Translations under genes and position numbers: made by a program
Assembly (NCBI GenBank): GCA_045616445.1
Contig: JAZLGR010000018.1
Span: forward strand, 1 to 64,000
Length of the DNA: 64,000 nt
Source of the DNA: Fimousia sp045616445
GTDB taxonomy: Bacteria > Bacillota > Clostridia > Lachnospirales > Lachnospiraceae
Direction of reading: 5' to 3'
Shown: positions 33,146 through 41,272 of the stretch, in pieces
Position numbering within the stretch: position 1 is the first letter of the stretch
How the letters are laid out: every line of letters starts with the position of its first letter
The notes under the pieces: model-generated
The model's database searches: none
Told to the model about the DNA's origin: nothing
What the model saw: the letters and a program-made list of their open reading frames with translations, nothing else

Positions 33146-33805
33146 ATGACTATTTTAGAAGCAATCGACGCTCGTCATTCTGTGCGCGGATATCTCGATC
33201 AGCCGATCGAAGAAAGCCTTCGCGACAGTCTCGACACATTTGTTGCCGAAGTCAACGAAGAGAGCGGCCTCTCTATCCAGATTGTCTATGATGATCCGGA
33301 CGGATTTGACGCAAGACTTGTCCACTATGGCGCCTTCAAAAATGTTACCAACTACATTGTATTAAAAGGCCGTCCATCCAAGGATTTCGATGAGCGCTGC
33401 GGTTATTATGGAGAAAAAATCGTCCTCGAAGCACAGCGTCATGGCCTCAACACTTGCTGGGTGGCAATGACATTTAACAAAAGAACTGTGAAGAAGATGG
33501 TTCCAAAGGGCGAAAAGCTCTGTATGGTCATCGCACTTGGCTATGGTGCAGATCAGGGCGTGCCACACAAGGGCAAATCCATGAAGGACGTGCTGGCGAC
33601 CCAGGGCGCAATGCCTGGCTGGTTCGCAGATGGCGTACATGCAGCACTTCTGGCACCAACAGCTGTCAATCAGCAGAAATTCAAGGTTGGCATGGTTGAC
33701 GGTGAGCCAACCATTCGCATTTCCGGCATGGGAATCTGTACAAAAGTCGATCTTGGCATCGTAAAATATCACTTCGAAGTGGCGTCTGGCCACAAAGTGA
33801 GATAA
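33146..33805 (+). CDS. Nitroreductase family protein (TM1586-like)
   Basis: This is 219 residues. It starts TILEAIDARHSVRGYLDQPI, the FMN-binding N-terminus of nitroreductases, and has GLNTCWVAMTFNK and LCMVIALGYGADQG. The sequence is closest in pattern to the putative TM nitroreductase group, with two copies of the half-domain fused. It is FMN-dependent; the physiological substrate is not predicted. CAGGAGGA precedes the ATG. Confidence 0.85.
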   Translation: MTILEAIDARHSVRGYLDQPIEESLRDSLDTFVAEVNEESGLSIQIVYDDPDGFDARLVHYGAFKNVTNYIVLKGRPSKDFDERCGYYGEKIVLEAQRHGLNTCWVAMTFNKRTVKKMVPKGEKLCMVIALGYGADQGVPHKGKSMKDVLATQGAMPGWFADGVHAALLAPTAVNQQKFKVGMVDGEPTIRISGMGICTKVDLGIVKYHFEVASGHKVR

Positions 33806-33906
33806 TGGGCAGTCAGTGAGCGGACTGTGGTTATCTTAGCATGAGAAATCATTGCGAATATTGAGAAAAGAAAAATCTGAGAAAAAATCGAGAAAAGAGA
33901 ATAATC

Positions 33907-35277
33907 ATGAAAGAAAATCAAATCGCCAAGGGCGATCGACGCATCTATACCATGGCGTCAGAAAAACCGGCTAAGGCTGTCCTTAAGATGGGACTTCCGG
34001 TTACCATGGGGATGCTTTTTATGGTCGCCTATAATCTGGTGGACACCTATTTTGTTGGGCAGCTGCACGACGATTATCAGCTTGCCGCAACGAACCTGTC
34101 CTATCCGGTCATGATGGTGATGGTTGCCATCTCAGGCATTGTCGGCAATGGAGGTGCGTCCTATATCGCCCGCAGTATCGGCGCTGGTAAGAAAGAAGAG
34201 GCAGATCACACTCTGACTATGGGATTTGAGCTGATCGTCATCAGCAGTGCAGTGCTGACTGTGCTGGGGATTTTATTTTTGGATCCCATTGTCAGGATTT
34301 TAGGAGCCAGAGACCATACATTTGTCTACACAAGGATGTATGTCCTTGTCATGCTGATTGGGTGCCTGTTTACCATGGGAAACTACGCCGTGGGCCAGCT
34401 ATTAAGAAGCGAGGGCTCCACATTCTATTCTATGATCGGTATGATTGCAGGGACATTGGCCAATATTATCTTAGACCCAATCTTTATCTTTGGGCTGGGA
34501 CTTGAGATCAAGGGGGCTGCCATCGCGACCATTTTGGGCAATGCGGTGGGCATGCTGTTGATGCTTGGCTATTATATGAGAGGAAAGACGATCCTGAAAC
34601 CGTCTGCGAAGCTGCTTCGGATGGACGGTAGGATCTTTAGAGAGATTTTGTGGGTTGGCGTGCCCCATACCCTGGAGCAGTTCTTCTCCACAGCGGCCAT
34701 TTTGGTCAACAATAATTTAGCCGCAGGCTATGGGGAACTGACCGTTGCGGCCATGGGAATTTCCAGCAAGATCATGAGCTTTGGCAATTACATTTACCAG
34801 GGCATGGCTGCGGGCTGTCAGCCGCTGATGGGCTATAATTACGGCGCGAAAAACTACAAACGCATGAAGCAGCTCATACGGGCTGGCGTTGCGGAGACAA
34901 CTGCTATCGAAGTCTGTATCATGGGGCTTTTTGGCATATGCGCACCGCATCTCATCGGCATTTTCACCCAGTCGCAGCAGGTCATCGCGGTGGGAACTAT
35001 GACGCTGCGTGCCAATATGCTGATCTTGCCATTTGTCGGATCCACATCCATCGCCCGCAACACATTCAATGCCATCGGAAAGCCATACTACGCATTTGGC
35101 ATCACCATTGTGCGGCAAATGTTACTCTACATCCCATTCTTACTCCTCTTTAACCGTCTGTGGGGTTATCAGGGGCTCATTCATGCCCAACCAACGGAGG
35201 AAGCAATCTGCATGGCATTTGCACTTTGTCTGCTCTTTCGTGCCATCGGGAAAATTGAACAAAAAAATAACGGGTAG
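33907..35277 (+). CDS. MATE family multidrug efflux transporter
   Basis: This is 456 residues with 12 predicted helices. PVTMGMLFMVAYNLVDTYFVGQL is the classical MATE start, with YARSIGAGKK-like and GYNYGAKNYKRMK loops in the two halves. It is the second MATE gene in the window and belongs to the NorM/DinF-like branch by its N-terminal pattern. AAAAGAGAATAATC upstream is a poor RBS. The substrate is unknown. Confidence 0.9.
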   Translation: MKENQIAKGDRRIYTMASEKPAKAVLKMGLPVTMGMLFMVAYNLVDTYFVGQLHDDYQLAATNLSYPVMMVMVAISGIVGNGGASYIARSIGAGKKEEADHTLTMGFELIVISSAVLTVLGILFLDPIVRILGARDHTFVYTRMYVLVMLIGCLFTMGNYAVGQLLRSEGSTFYSMIGMIAGTLANIILDPIFIFGLGLEIKGAAIATILGNAVGMLLMLGYYMRGKTILKPSAKLLRMDGRIFREILWVGVPHTLEQFFSTAAILVNNNLAAGYGELTVAAMGISSKIMSFGNYIYQGMAAGCQPLMGYNYGAKNYKRMKQLIRAGVAETTAIEVCIMGLFGICAPHLIGIFTQSQQVIAVGTMTLRANMLILPFVGSTSIARNTFNAIGKPYYAFGITIVRQMLLYIPFLLLFNRLWGYQGLIHAQPTEEAICMAFALCLLFRAIGKIEQKNNG

Positions 35278-35350
35278 GAGATGTGTTCCTGCCCGCCCCA
35301 ACTATTGGGAAATGGAAGGGCTCGCCGGAAAAACTGGCGGGCCTTTCGCG
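35270..35350 (+). terminator. Two hairpins between convergent mate and GH32 genes
   Basis: CGGGTAGGA...TCCTGCCCG at about 35270-35295 overlaps the mate stop. GGCTCGCCGG...CTGGCGGGCC at about 35318-35342 is followed by TTTCG. The second is the probable terminator. Confidence 0.6.
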
Positions 35351-35397
35351 ATACTCCCCATAAAATGGTGATTGTATGATGGTAATTTATAGGATGC

Positions 35398-36873
35398 TTA
35401 GTCAACTTTGATTGTGTGGCATTCCACATCAATCTTTACCTTGGCGTCTGCAAAGAAGGAGATTCCTTCCACGTCAAGGTCTGTGTAAATGACGCCGGTG
35501 CAGGTCTGTGCACCATCATTTACGAATAATTCCATGCTGTCTTTGTCGATGATGGCGCGGAGTGTGATCTCGCCATCAAAATCGGATACATAGAATTCAC
35601 GTTTCTGTACGATGTCAAATCGAACGCCGCTTTCGGAGCGGTCTACCATAACAGTTCCCTTGTCACGATCGTAAATAACGGATGTGTGGAAACGGTCATT
35701 CTTCGCTACCTGAAGCTCGAATACGTGATAATCGTCTTCTGGTTTGACTGTCACAGATAAGTCAATGTAGCGGCCTTTTACATCGTCAAATGATGTTTCT
35801 TCGCATACAGTCACGTCTTTGTGGTATGCGGAAGCAACGCGGTAGTTTTCTAATTCTTTTACTGGTTCCTGATATAATCTTCCATCTCTTACATGAAGTT
35901 CACGTGGAAGTGTCATAGCGCTGAAGTAGTGGATGTCTGGCATCTGGAAGGATACATTTGTCCAGTTCATCATCCATGCGATCATGATACGGCGGCCATC
36001 TTCCGTTTCTAAGGTCTGTGGCGCATAGAAATCGGTACCATAGTCGATGGCGTGAAGGTGTTCACGGGTGAACTTTAAGTTTTCCTTGTCGTAGTCGCCG
36101 ATGATGGTCAGTGTGCCGTAGCCAGGATGGAATTCCAATCCGTCCGTCATCATCTCCTGTGGACTTCCGAGAAGGACCCATTTGCCATCTAATAAGAAGA
36201 AGTCAGGGCATTCCCAGATCTTCCCGTATTCATTGTAGCATTCGTCGAGGATGCCCATGTATGTCCAATTTAAACCATCTTCGCTTTCGTACATAAGGAC
36301 GCGTCCGCTGCCGTCGTCTGGACGGTTGGCGAGAAGCACGATATAACGGCCGTCTTCCTTATAGATTTTTGGATCACGGAAATCAAGCCAGTTGCCGCCT
36401 TCCGGAATATCCTGTACGTTGATGATTGGGTTGTTGTCTACTTTCACGAAGTCGATGCCGTCGCCGATGGCAGCACACTGATGCTGAAGATCCTGGTCTG
36501 GACGGCCTTTTTCGTCTACGCCCTTGCAACCGCCAGTGTAGAGCAGAAGCTGTCTGCCATCTTCAAGCTCAATGGCACTTCCAGAAAAGCAGCCGTTGGA
36601 TTCATATTCGTGTTCTGGAGCCAGTGCACAAGGAAGATGTTCCCATTTGATAAAGTCCTGTGTCTTGGCATGTCCCCAATGGGTTGGACCCCAGTGGGTG
36701 GTATATGGATAATACTGATAAAAGAGATGGTATTCTCCTTTGTAGATGGAGAAACCATTCGGATCATTCATCCAGCCGACCATTGGTGTGATGTGAAACA
36801 TCTGGCGTTCCGGATCAGCATCTTTTTTATGTAAAGCTTCGTATTCTCTTGCTTTCTTTAATGGATCTGTCAT
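35398..36873 (-). CDS. GH32 beta-fructosidase / sucrose-6-phosphate hydrolase
   Basis: This is 491 residues. The glycoside hydrolase family 32 triad is complete: nucleophile Asp37 in WMNDPNG (34-40), RDP at 166-168 as transition-state stabiliser, and acid/base Glu221 in WECPDF. The C-terminal beta-sandwich domain is present (from about 345). There is no signal peptide, so it acts inside the cell, on sucrose 6-phosphate or imported fructo-oligosaccharides. GGAGGAAG precedes the ATG. No transporter or regulator gene is adjacent. Confidence 0.92.
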   Translation of the reverse strand: MTDPLKKAREYEALHKKDADPERQMFHITPMVGWMNDPNGFSIYKGEYHLFYQYYPYTTHWGPTHWGHAKTQDFIKWEHLPCALAPEHEYESNGCFSGSAIELEDGRQLLLYTGGCKGVDEKGRPDQDLQHQCAAIGDGIDFVKVDNNPIINVQDIPEGGNWLDFRDPKIYKEDGRYIVLLANRPDDGSGRVLMYESEDGLNWTYMGILDECYNEYGKIWECPDFFLLDGKWVLLGSPQEMMTDGLEFHPGYGTLTIIGDYDKENLKFTREHLHAIDYGTDFYAPQTLETEDGRRIMIAWMMNWTNVSFQMPDIHYFSAMTLPRELHVRDGRLYQEPVKELENYRVASAYHKDVTVCEETSFDDVKGRYIDLSVTVKPEDDYHVFELQVAKNDRFHTSVIYDRDKGTVMVDRSESGVRFDIVQKREFYVSDFDGEITLRAIIDKDSMELFVNDGAQTCTGVIYTDLDVEGISFFADAKVKIDVECHTIKVD

Positions 36874-36929
36874 TTTTCTTCCTCCGGGTAATTACTTATG
36901 TCATTCGATTAGCATATGATGCTTGTTCA

Positions 36930-36958
36930 ATTATAGCACTACTATTTTGGGGCGTGAA
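36930..36958 (-). promoter_or_regulatory. Putative promoter of the GH32 gene
   Basis: On the minus strand, TATAAT (complement of 36930-36935) is preceded by 17 bases and TTCACG (complement of 36953-36958). The -35 match is poor. No clear catabolite-responsive element was seen. Confidence 0.4.
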
Positions 36959-37015
36959 AGGTCAATGTGCACAAGGATATAGAGAAAAGTTCGGATGTTT
37001 TGGTGCCTGAGGGTG

Positions 37016-37111
37016 CTGATGGATGGTTGAGTTTGCGCTTGATGGCGCTGGTGGATGGTTGATTTTGCACCTGATGGTGCTGGTGTATGGTTAATTTTGC
37101 ACCTGATGGTG
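37016..37111 (+). repeat. Three tandem 32-nt repeats
   Basis: Units at 37016-37047, 37048-37079 and 37080-37111 each follow the pattern CTGGTGGATGG...GATGGTG, with few differences. There is a partial unit before them. They abut the dispersed repeat that starts at 37112. A degenerate, inverted trace of the same GATGG-rich motif lies at about 40160-40200 beside copy 3. No ORF of interest covers it. Confidence 0.85.
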
Positions 37112-37543
37112 CTGTTTTGGTGCCTAAAAGGCACTTGCTGGCGGGCAGGCCGCCTTGATTTGGCGCGCAAGTCGCCGGCGCATATCACATCTTGCTTGAA
37201 AATCTTGATATAGTGATATCGAAATTTTCGACTTAATCACAATATCTTCATTTTTTTTAAAAAGAAATATCAATTTTTTTCGCGGTATCACAATTTTTCT
37301 AGAGAATCAAGGATGTGATAGCGAAAGGCTCCAAAAAGCGAGCTGGACTTGCTTTTTCTCAGCTTTTCGCCGACAATACCGGTCCGTGAGGCCGATAGTG
37401 TATCACTTAAAGCAAGCCGGCAAGCTTTTGTGATAGTCGGGGAAATTTCGATAGCACATATTGGCTTCATAAGGCTGTGATGTGATATTGCCAATATTTT
37501 GGTAATCACTTAATGAGCAAACGCTTGAGGATGTGATATTGGG
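37112..37543 (+). repeat. Dispersed non-coding repeat, copy 2 (full length)
   Basis: A GC-rich leader (TTTTGGTGCCTAAAAGGCAC, then GGCGGGCAGGCCGCC) is followed by an AT-rich part. Then come a hairpin AAAAAGC/GCTTTTT (37333-37357), a middle stem around ACCGGT, and a stem TATCAC...GTGATA (37401-37435) enclosing AAGCAAGCCGGCAAGC. It ends with several GTGATA boxes. The reverse complement occurs at 39727-40160 and a shorter copy at 19229-19592. The hairpin base pair that is T-A in copy 1 is A-T here, so pairing is conserved rather than the bases. Confidence 0.87.
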
Positions 37544-37587
37544 TTTTATAAAATGATATGTAACTTTCTGAGTACTTCCAGACGCAA

Positions 37588-37627
37588 CAAAAAAGCACCT
37601 TTCTTCATTAAGAAAAGTGCCTTTCTA
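37588..37627 (-). terminator. Terminator of the tiny-peptide operon
   Basis: On the minus strand, AGAAAGGCACTTTTCTT and AAGAAAGGTGCTTTTTT form a stem around ATG and run into T's. It lies 14 bases after the 17-codon ORF. Confidence 0.75.
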
Positions 37628-37640
37628 GCTTCCATCTCTA

Positions 37641-37694
37641 TTAGATAAGTGCAAAAATTCTGATCTCATCGAATACATATACCATTTCATTCAT
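37641..37694 (-). CDS. 17-residue peptide, third ORF of the tiny-peptide operon
   Basis: The peptide is MNEMVYVFDEIRIFALI. A strong RBS (AGGAGGAG) lies 8 bases before the ATG. It is the last of three short ORFs on this strand, before a terminator. It is acidic and hydrophobic. Coding is suggested by RBS strength and position only. It might be a signalling or bacteriocin-like peptide, or a leader. Confidence 0.5.
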   Translation of the reverse strand: MNEMVYVFDEIRIFALI

Positions 37695-37726
37695 TTTCTT
37701 CTCCTCCTGTATTAGTTTTTTATTTA

Positions 37727-37831
37727 TTAGATGCAGGCTCCTGTTAAAACTGTGCCGCTGATTACGAAGCATGCTGTAAGTACTGTGTAAAGTGTTGCGT
37801 AAGATAATTTAAGTTCTGTTGTTTTTTTCAT
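37727..37831 (-). CDS. 34-residue hydrophobic peptide, second ORF of the tiny-peptide operon
   Basis: It starts MKKTTELKLSY and ends in VISGTVLTGACI. AAGGAGAAC lies about 7 bases before the ATG. The middle is hydrophobic with two cysteines (TACFV and GAC near the end). Basic start plus hydrophobic core could insert in the membrane or act as a secreted precursor. No exporter is adjacent and no family is recognised. Confidence 0.55.
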   Translation of the reverse strand: MKKTTELKLSYATLYTVLTACFVISGTVLTGACI

Positions 37832-37902
37832 GATGTTGTTCTCCTTTGGTATTTGTTATTTTCTATCTTTGTTTTCTAAATTTCCTGATTAAAATTTCCT
37901 GA

Positions 37903-38022
37903 TTAGAAGTAGCGGATTGTTAATGCGGACATTACTACGATGTTGTCGAATCCGTTTTCTGTTCTGCTTGCTTCGTTGTAATTGCTGATGTAGTTCTTGA
38001 TCTTGTTGAATAATGTTGTCAT
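37903..38022 (-). CDS. 39-residue peptide, first ORF of the tiny-peptide operon
   Basis: It starts MTTLFNKIKNYISNY and ends VVMSALTIRYF. AAGGAGAAC lies 7-8 bases before the ATG. It is amphipathic with an Asn/Lys-rich first half. A TATTATA box about 65 bases upstream on the same strand (complement near 38081) is the likely promoter. All three ORFs share the GGAGAAC or GGAGGAG RBS style and are separated by 30-75 bases. Confidence 0.55.
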   Translation of the reverse strand: MTTLFNKIKNYISNYNEASRTENGFDNIVVMSALTIRYF

Positions 38023-38247
38023 GGTGTGTTCTCCTTTTCTTGTTTTGATGTTTTTCTGTGTTGTTGTTTTCTATGGTTTTATAATAGCAAGCGTTTCTTT
38101 CTGTAAAACTCGAAGAACATTAAGTTAACCTTAAAGCGATTGGGGATTGTGAACTGGAAAGAGAGATGTGTTGTGTGAAAAGTAATACTATTCTTGAAAA
38201 TATTCAGACAATAATGAAAATATTATTTAAAAAACTAAAAATATGTA

Positions 38248-38479
38248 TTGACAAGTAATAGAAGTGTGATTATAATAAAAACATAAACAACAAGTACAGA
38301 AAATAAAAATCCAAATAGGAGGTACGGTCCAGTGTAAAATTTAAAAATCCAATATTATTTTCTAAATAATAACTTGGACAGGTTTAAAATTAATAGAAAG
38401 CGAGGTTATAAAGTGAAACTTTTAGAAATTCATTAACAGACCATCTAATTAATGTCAACTAATTAGATGGTCTTTTTTT
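38248..38479 (+). ncRNA. Short terminated transcript with micro-ORFs, copy B
   Basis: TTGACA (38248-38253) and TATAAT (38271-38276) have the same 17-bp spacing as copy A. AGGAGG precedes GTG TAA (38332-38337), a bare start-stop. A stem TCCAATATTATT/AATAATAACTTGGA follows, then GCGAGG before a 7-codon ORF (38413-38436, MKLLEIH), and a terminator AGACCATCTAATT/AATTAGATGGTCT with a T7 run. Apart from this element and the tiny-peptide promoter, 38023-38681 holds only the upstream region of the secreted protein gene. Confidence 0.65.
38413..38436 (+). CDS. 7-codon ORF MKLLEIH within transcript copy B
   Basis: GTG start, with AAGCGAGG eight bases upstream, parallel to MKLLEYN in copy A. It is conserved in position, start codon, RBS and first five codons. 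It is either a micropeptide or a ribosome-stalling leader. Confidence 0.4.
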   Translation: MKLLEIH

Positions 38480-38681
38480 GATATATAGAAACTCCGTTTC
38501 CTATATATCAAAAAAACCTCCGGGTGGAAGCGCAACGATCAATCTAATACATGGCGATAATTTTGGCACTGGACAGACATGATTTGAAAATGTCATAAAT
38601 TCGTTATGGAAATTGGGGGGGTAATTACTGTATAATAGAAGTACTAAACAACGTAAAACTATTATACAAGGAGGAATGAAG

Positions 38682-39611
38682 ATGAAACAGTACATCAAGA
38701 AGCTTTCCATGGTACTTGTTGTGATGGCATTCGCATTGATCGTAGCCATGACAGTACCAACAGAAGCGAAAGCAGCATTCAAGAGCAGCCCTCAGGGAAA
38801 AGTAACAAAGTGTGGCAGCTATTATATCAAGCGTAACAAGACAGGTATCTATAAGAGCAAGAAAAAAACAAGTGGATTTAAGTTAGTTGTAAAAGCAGCA
38901 ACATCCACAGCAAAAGATAGAGGTAAATACGCATATGGCTTTACCTCTGATGGAACTACCATCTACTATGCAGTAAATGATAATAAAACGAATAAAGGTA
39001 ACATCTATAGCATCAAAGCAACTGGTAAAAGTAAAAAGACAATCTATAAGGCAAAACATCAGGTAAATGTATATTATGCATATGGCGGCAAGATCATATA
39101 TAAATCTGATGTATATGGAAGAAAAAATTTTGAGGATGATTACATGTATTGTCTGAATCCAAAATCAACAGCAAAAACAAAATATACAAAAATTTGTGAT
39201 ACTGTTGTGCCTTATGATGCAACCGGCAGTTCTATTGTTTGTGATGGTATTAAGAGTTTTATCGGAAAATATGCAGTGATTATATCTAGTAACTGGGATA
39301 ATGAAAATTCAATATCAGTTTGGGATATAGAAAAAATGAAGGAGTATTCTATTGGTAGAACAGATTGTGGCTATCCAGATGATTACTCACGTCTTTATTA
39401 TATTAAGGATGGATATTTCTATTATATTAGACAATACTTCGATGATGCTACTTCAGATGAAAATCATAGTTTGATTGTTGTAAAAATAAAAATAGGATCA
39501 ACCAAGGAATCTTTTGTTACAAGTGAATATAGCGGATGGTATGAATCTCTGAAACCAGGGAAGTTAATTTATAAAGATAAAAAGGGCAAAACCCACACTG
39601 TAACATTCTAA
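38682..39611 (+). CDS. Secreted protein, beta-propeller-like (DUF5050-type)
   Basis: This is about 309 residues, with the start at 38682 because AAGGAGGA lies 7 bases before it; the ATG at 38676 overlaps the RBS. A signal peptide (about 1-34, ending near EAKAA) is followed by repeated strands of the type TTIYYAVNDN, GNIYSIKATG and LYYIKDGYFYYI. These resemble DUF5050/WD40-like propeller blades in clostridial surface proteins. There is no anchor motif, so it is probably released or loosely wall-bound. It sits inside the repeat-bounded island. Confidence 0.75.
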   Translation: MKQYIKKLSMVLVVMAFALIVAMTVPTEAKAAFKSSPQGKVTKCGSYYIKRNKTGIYKSKKKTSGFKLVVKAATSTAKDRGKYAYGFTSDGTTIYYAVNDNKTNKGNIYSIKATGKSKKTIYKAKHQVNVYYAYGGKIIYKSDVYGRKNFEDDYMYCLNPKSTAKTKYTKICDTVVPYDATGSSIVCDGIKSFIGKYAVIISSNWDNENSISVWDIEKMKEYSIGRTDCGYPDDYSRLYYIKDGYFYYIRQYFDDATSDENHSLIVVKIKIGSTKESFVTSEYSGWYESLKPGKLIYKDKKGKTHTVTF

Positions 39612-39629
39612 TGAGTTGATTAAAACCAA

Positions 39630-39660
39630 TCAAAACCGGCTCTTTGAGCCGGTTTTTTTA
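39630..39660 (+). terminator. Rho-independent terminator
   Basis: AAACCGGCTC and GAGCCGGTTT pair around TTT, then a T-run to 39660. A very strong stem. Confidence 0.9.
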
Positions 39661-39726
39661 TAGACTTCTTTGAAAATTCCTTTATTACCTCTTATTCCTT
39701 GTAAATATTCATTGCTGGTCGGTGGC

Positions 39727-40160
39727 GAGTATCACATCTCTACAATCTTTGCCCAAATAGTAATAGTCAAAATAAGGCGCATATTACATCTCAGCCCTTC
39801 GCAGCCAATAAGTGCTATCAAAATTTTGTCGACTATCACCAAAAGCTTGCTGGCTTGCTTTAAGTGATACCCTTCCGACCTCGTGGACCGGTATTTCAGT
39901 CGAAAAGCTGTGAAATAGCAAGTCCAGCTTGCTTTTTGGACCCTGTCGCTATTACATCCAGGATTTTATAGCCGAAAAGTGACATTTCGACAAAAATTGA
40001 TATTTCTTATTGAAGAAAAATAAAGATATTGTGATTAAGTCGAAAATATCAGCATCACTATATAAGATTTTTCAAACAAGATGTGATATGTGCCGGCGAC
40101 TTGCGTGCCAAATCAAGGCGGCCTGCCCGCCAGCAAGTGCCTTTTAGGCACCAAAACAGA
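39727..40160 (-). repeat. Dispersed non-coding repeat, copy 3 (full length, inverted)
   Basis: Reading the minus strand gives the same order as copy 2: the GC-rich leader ending in CCGCCTTGATTTGGCACGC, hairpin AAAAAGC/GCTATTT (complement of 39913-39937, one mismatch), the ACCGGT middle stem, and the TATCAC/GTGATA stem (39834-39869). With copy 2 it bounds a 2.2-kb region in inverted orientation. The part 40161-40317 is GC-mixed with no gene that I can support. Confidence 0.87.
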
Positions 40161-40317
40161 GCCATCAGCCGCCAACTCAACACCATCAGCCGCATATTTA
40201 CCCCCCTAACTACAAACCAATACCCGCGCTACCCTACAAACTGACTCCAACCATGCTAAATCTACTTCAATATTGACTTTTTTATTCTGAAAGGATTATA
40301 ATAAATAAAGAAATTTC

Positions 40318-40445
40318 ATACGCCCTTGAGGGAGTAGTTTGCGCATCCGTGGATGCGTGATATGTCAACATTCTGGTAGTAGATCGAGAGTATTACCTGG
40401 CATATCTTAATGAATGAGACTCATGTGCGCTTAGCTTTTTGTACC
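40318..40445 (+). ncRNA. yybP-ykoY riboswitch (Mn2+-sensing family)
   Basis: The conserved core is present: CCTTGAGGGAGTAG near 40326, a GC-rich P2-like hairpin GCATCC/GGATGC, GTCAACATTCTG near 40365, and ACCTGGCATATCTTAATGA then GAGACT near 40397-40430. These match the yybP-ykoY consensus. The family binds Mn2+ and turns on export genes. The gene downstream is an UPF0016 exporter, a known associate. Confidence 0.9.
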
Positions 40446-40497
40446 TTGTTGGAAGTGGTACCATGTTTTTATTAAAGTTAAGCGCACATGAGTTTTT
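40430..40497 (+). terminator. Riboswitch expression platform terminator
   Basis: CTCATGTGCGCTTA near 40431-40444 pairs with TAAGCGCACATGAG near 40479-40493, then TTTTTT. The 5' arm overlaps the 3' end of the riboswitch, so ligand binding can decide between terminator and read-through. Confidence 0.88.
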
Positions 40498-40561
40498 TCG
40501 TAAATACAACTTTTTACTCTAAATAATTTTTTACTCTATATAATATAGGAAGGAGACATAC

Positions 40562-41260
40562 ATGTTACTATTTTTAAAGATCATGTTTACAGAATTTATT
40601 GCAGAGATGGGGGACAAGACACAGCTGATGTTAGTCGGCATGACCTCCAGATACAAGCTTCGAGATATCGTGCTGGGAACAGCTGCTGCGATCTTAGTGC
40701 TCAACGGTATCGCTGTTTTGGCCGGAGGACTGGTCAGTGCATTGATTCCTGACTGGCTGATCAAGTTGGTGGCTGCGGGGGCATTCCTTTACTTTGCTCT
40801 GACATCTATTGGTGATGATGACGATGACGAGGAGGAAGGCAAGTCCAAAGGGGTGTTCAAATTTGCACCGGTTGCCGTATTCTTCACATTTTTCGTGGCA
40901 GAGCTTGGAGATAAGACCCAGCTGACTGCAATCACATTTGGTGCCAATGAAGGACTTAGCAATGCCATGATTGTGTGGATTGCCTGCTCTGTCGGCTTAT
41001 TTGCAGCAGATATTCTGGGCATGATGCTTGGATATGTATTAAAGAATAAAACATCAGACGGGGCACTGAAAGTGATGGCCTTCGTTATCTTCGCAATCTT
41101 CGGTATTTTTACTTTCCGAAAAGGACTCATCCTCCTCTTCGGCGCAACAAGCGGAGTGATCAATGTGGCAACCATTGCGGTGGCAGTGATATTCGCTGCA
41201 CTGTGCGTGTTCCGTGTTGTGAGAGCCGCATTAAAGACAGAAATTGATGAAAAAGCATAA
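40562..41260 (+). CDS. UPF0016/GDT1 family Mn2+ exporter
   Basis: This is 232 residues with two homologous halves carrying the family signature: EFIAEMGDKTQLMLVG near residue 12 and FFVAELGDKTQLTAIT near residue 112 (E-x-G-D-K-T). An acidic linker (DDDDDEEEG) separates them. The family transports Mn2+ or Ca2+ out of the cell. The Mn-type riboswitch and its terminator lie directly upstream. Together they form a manganese-homeostasis unit. It is followed after 12 bp by a Ca/Na exchanger. Confidence 0.92.
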   Translation: MLLFLKIMFTEFIAEMGDKTQLMLVGMTSRYKLRDIVLGTAAAILVLNGIAVLAGGLVSALIPDWLIKLVAAGAFLYFALTSIGDDDDDEEEGKSKGVFKFAPVAVFFTFFVAELGDKTQLTAITFGANEGLSNAMIVWIACSVGLFAADILGMMLGYVLKNKTSDGALKVMAFVIFAIFGIFTFRKGLILLFGATSGVINVATIAVAVIFAALCVFRVVRAALKTEIDEKA

Positions 41261-41272
41261 GGAGGTGCTTTT

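Noticed and set aside
37016..37111. Tandem 32-nt repeats considered as a CRISPR array
   Set aside because: The units are directly adjacent with no spacers, and no cas genes are present.
39670..39867. Open frame inside repeat copy 3
   Set aside because: Same reason: no conserved frame among copies and no RBS.
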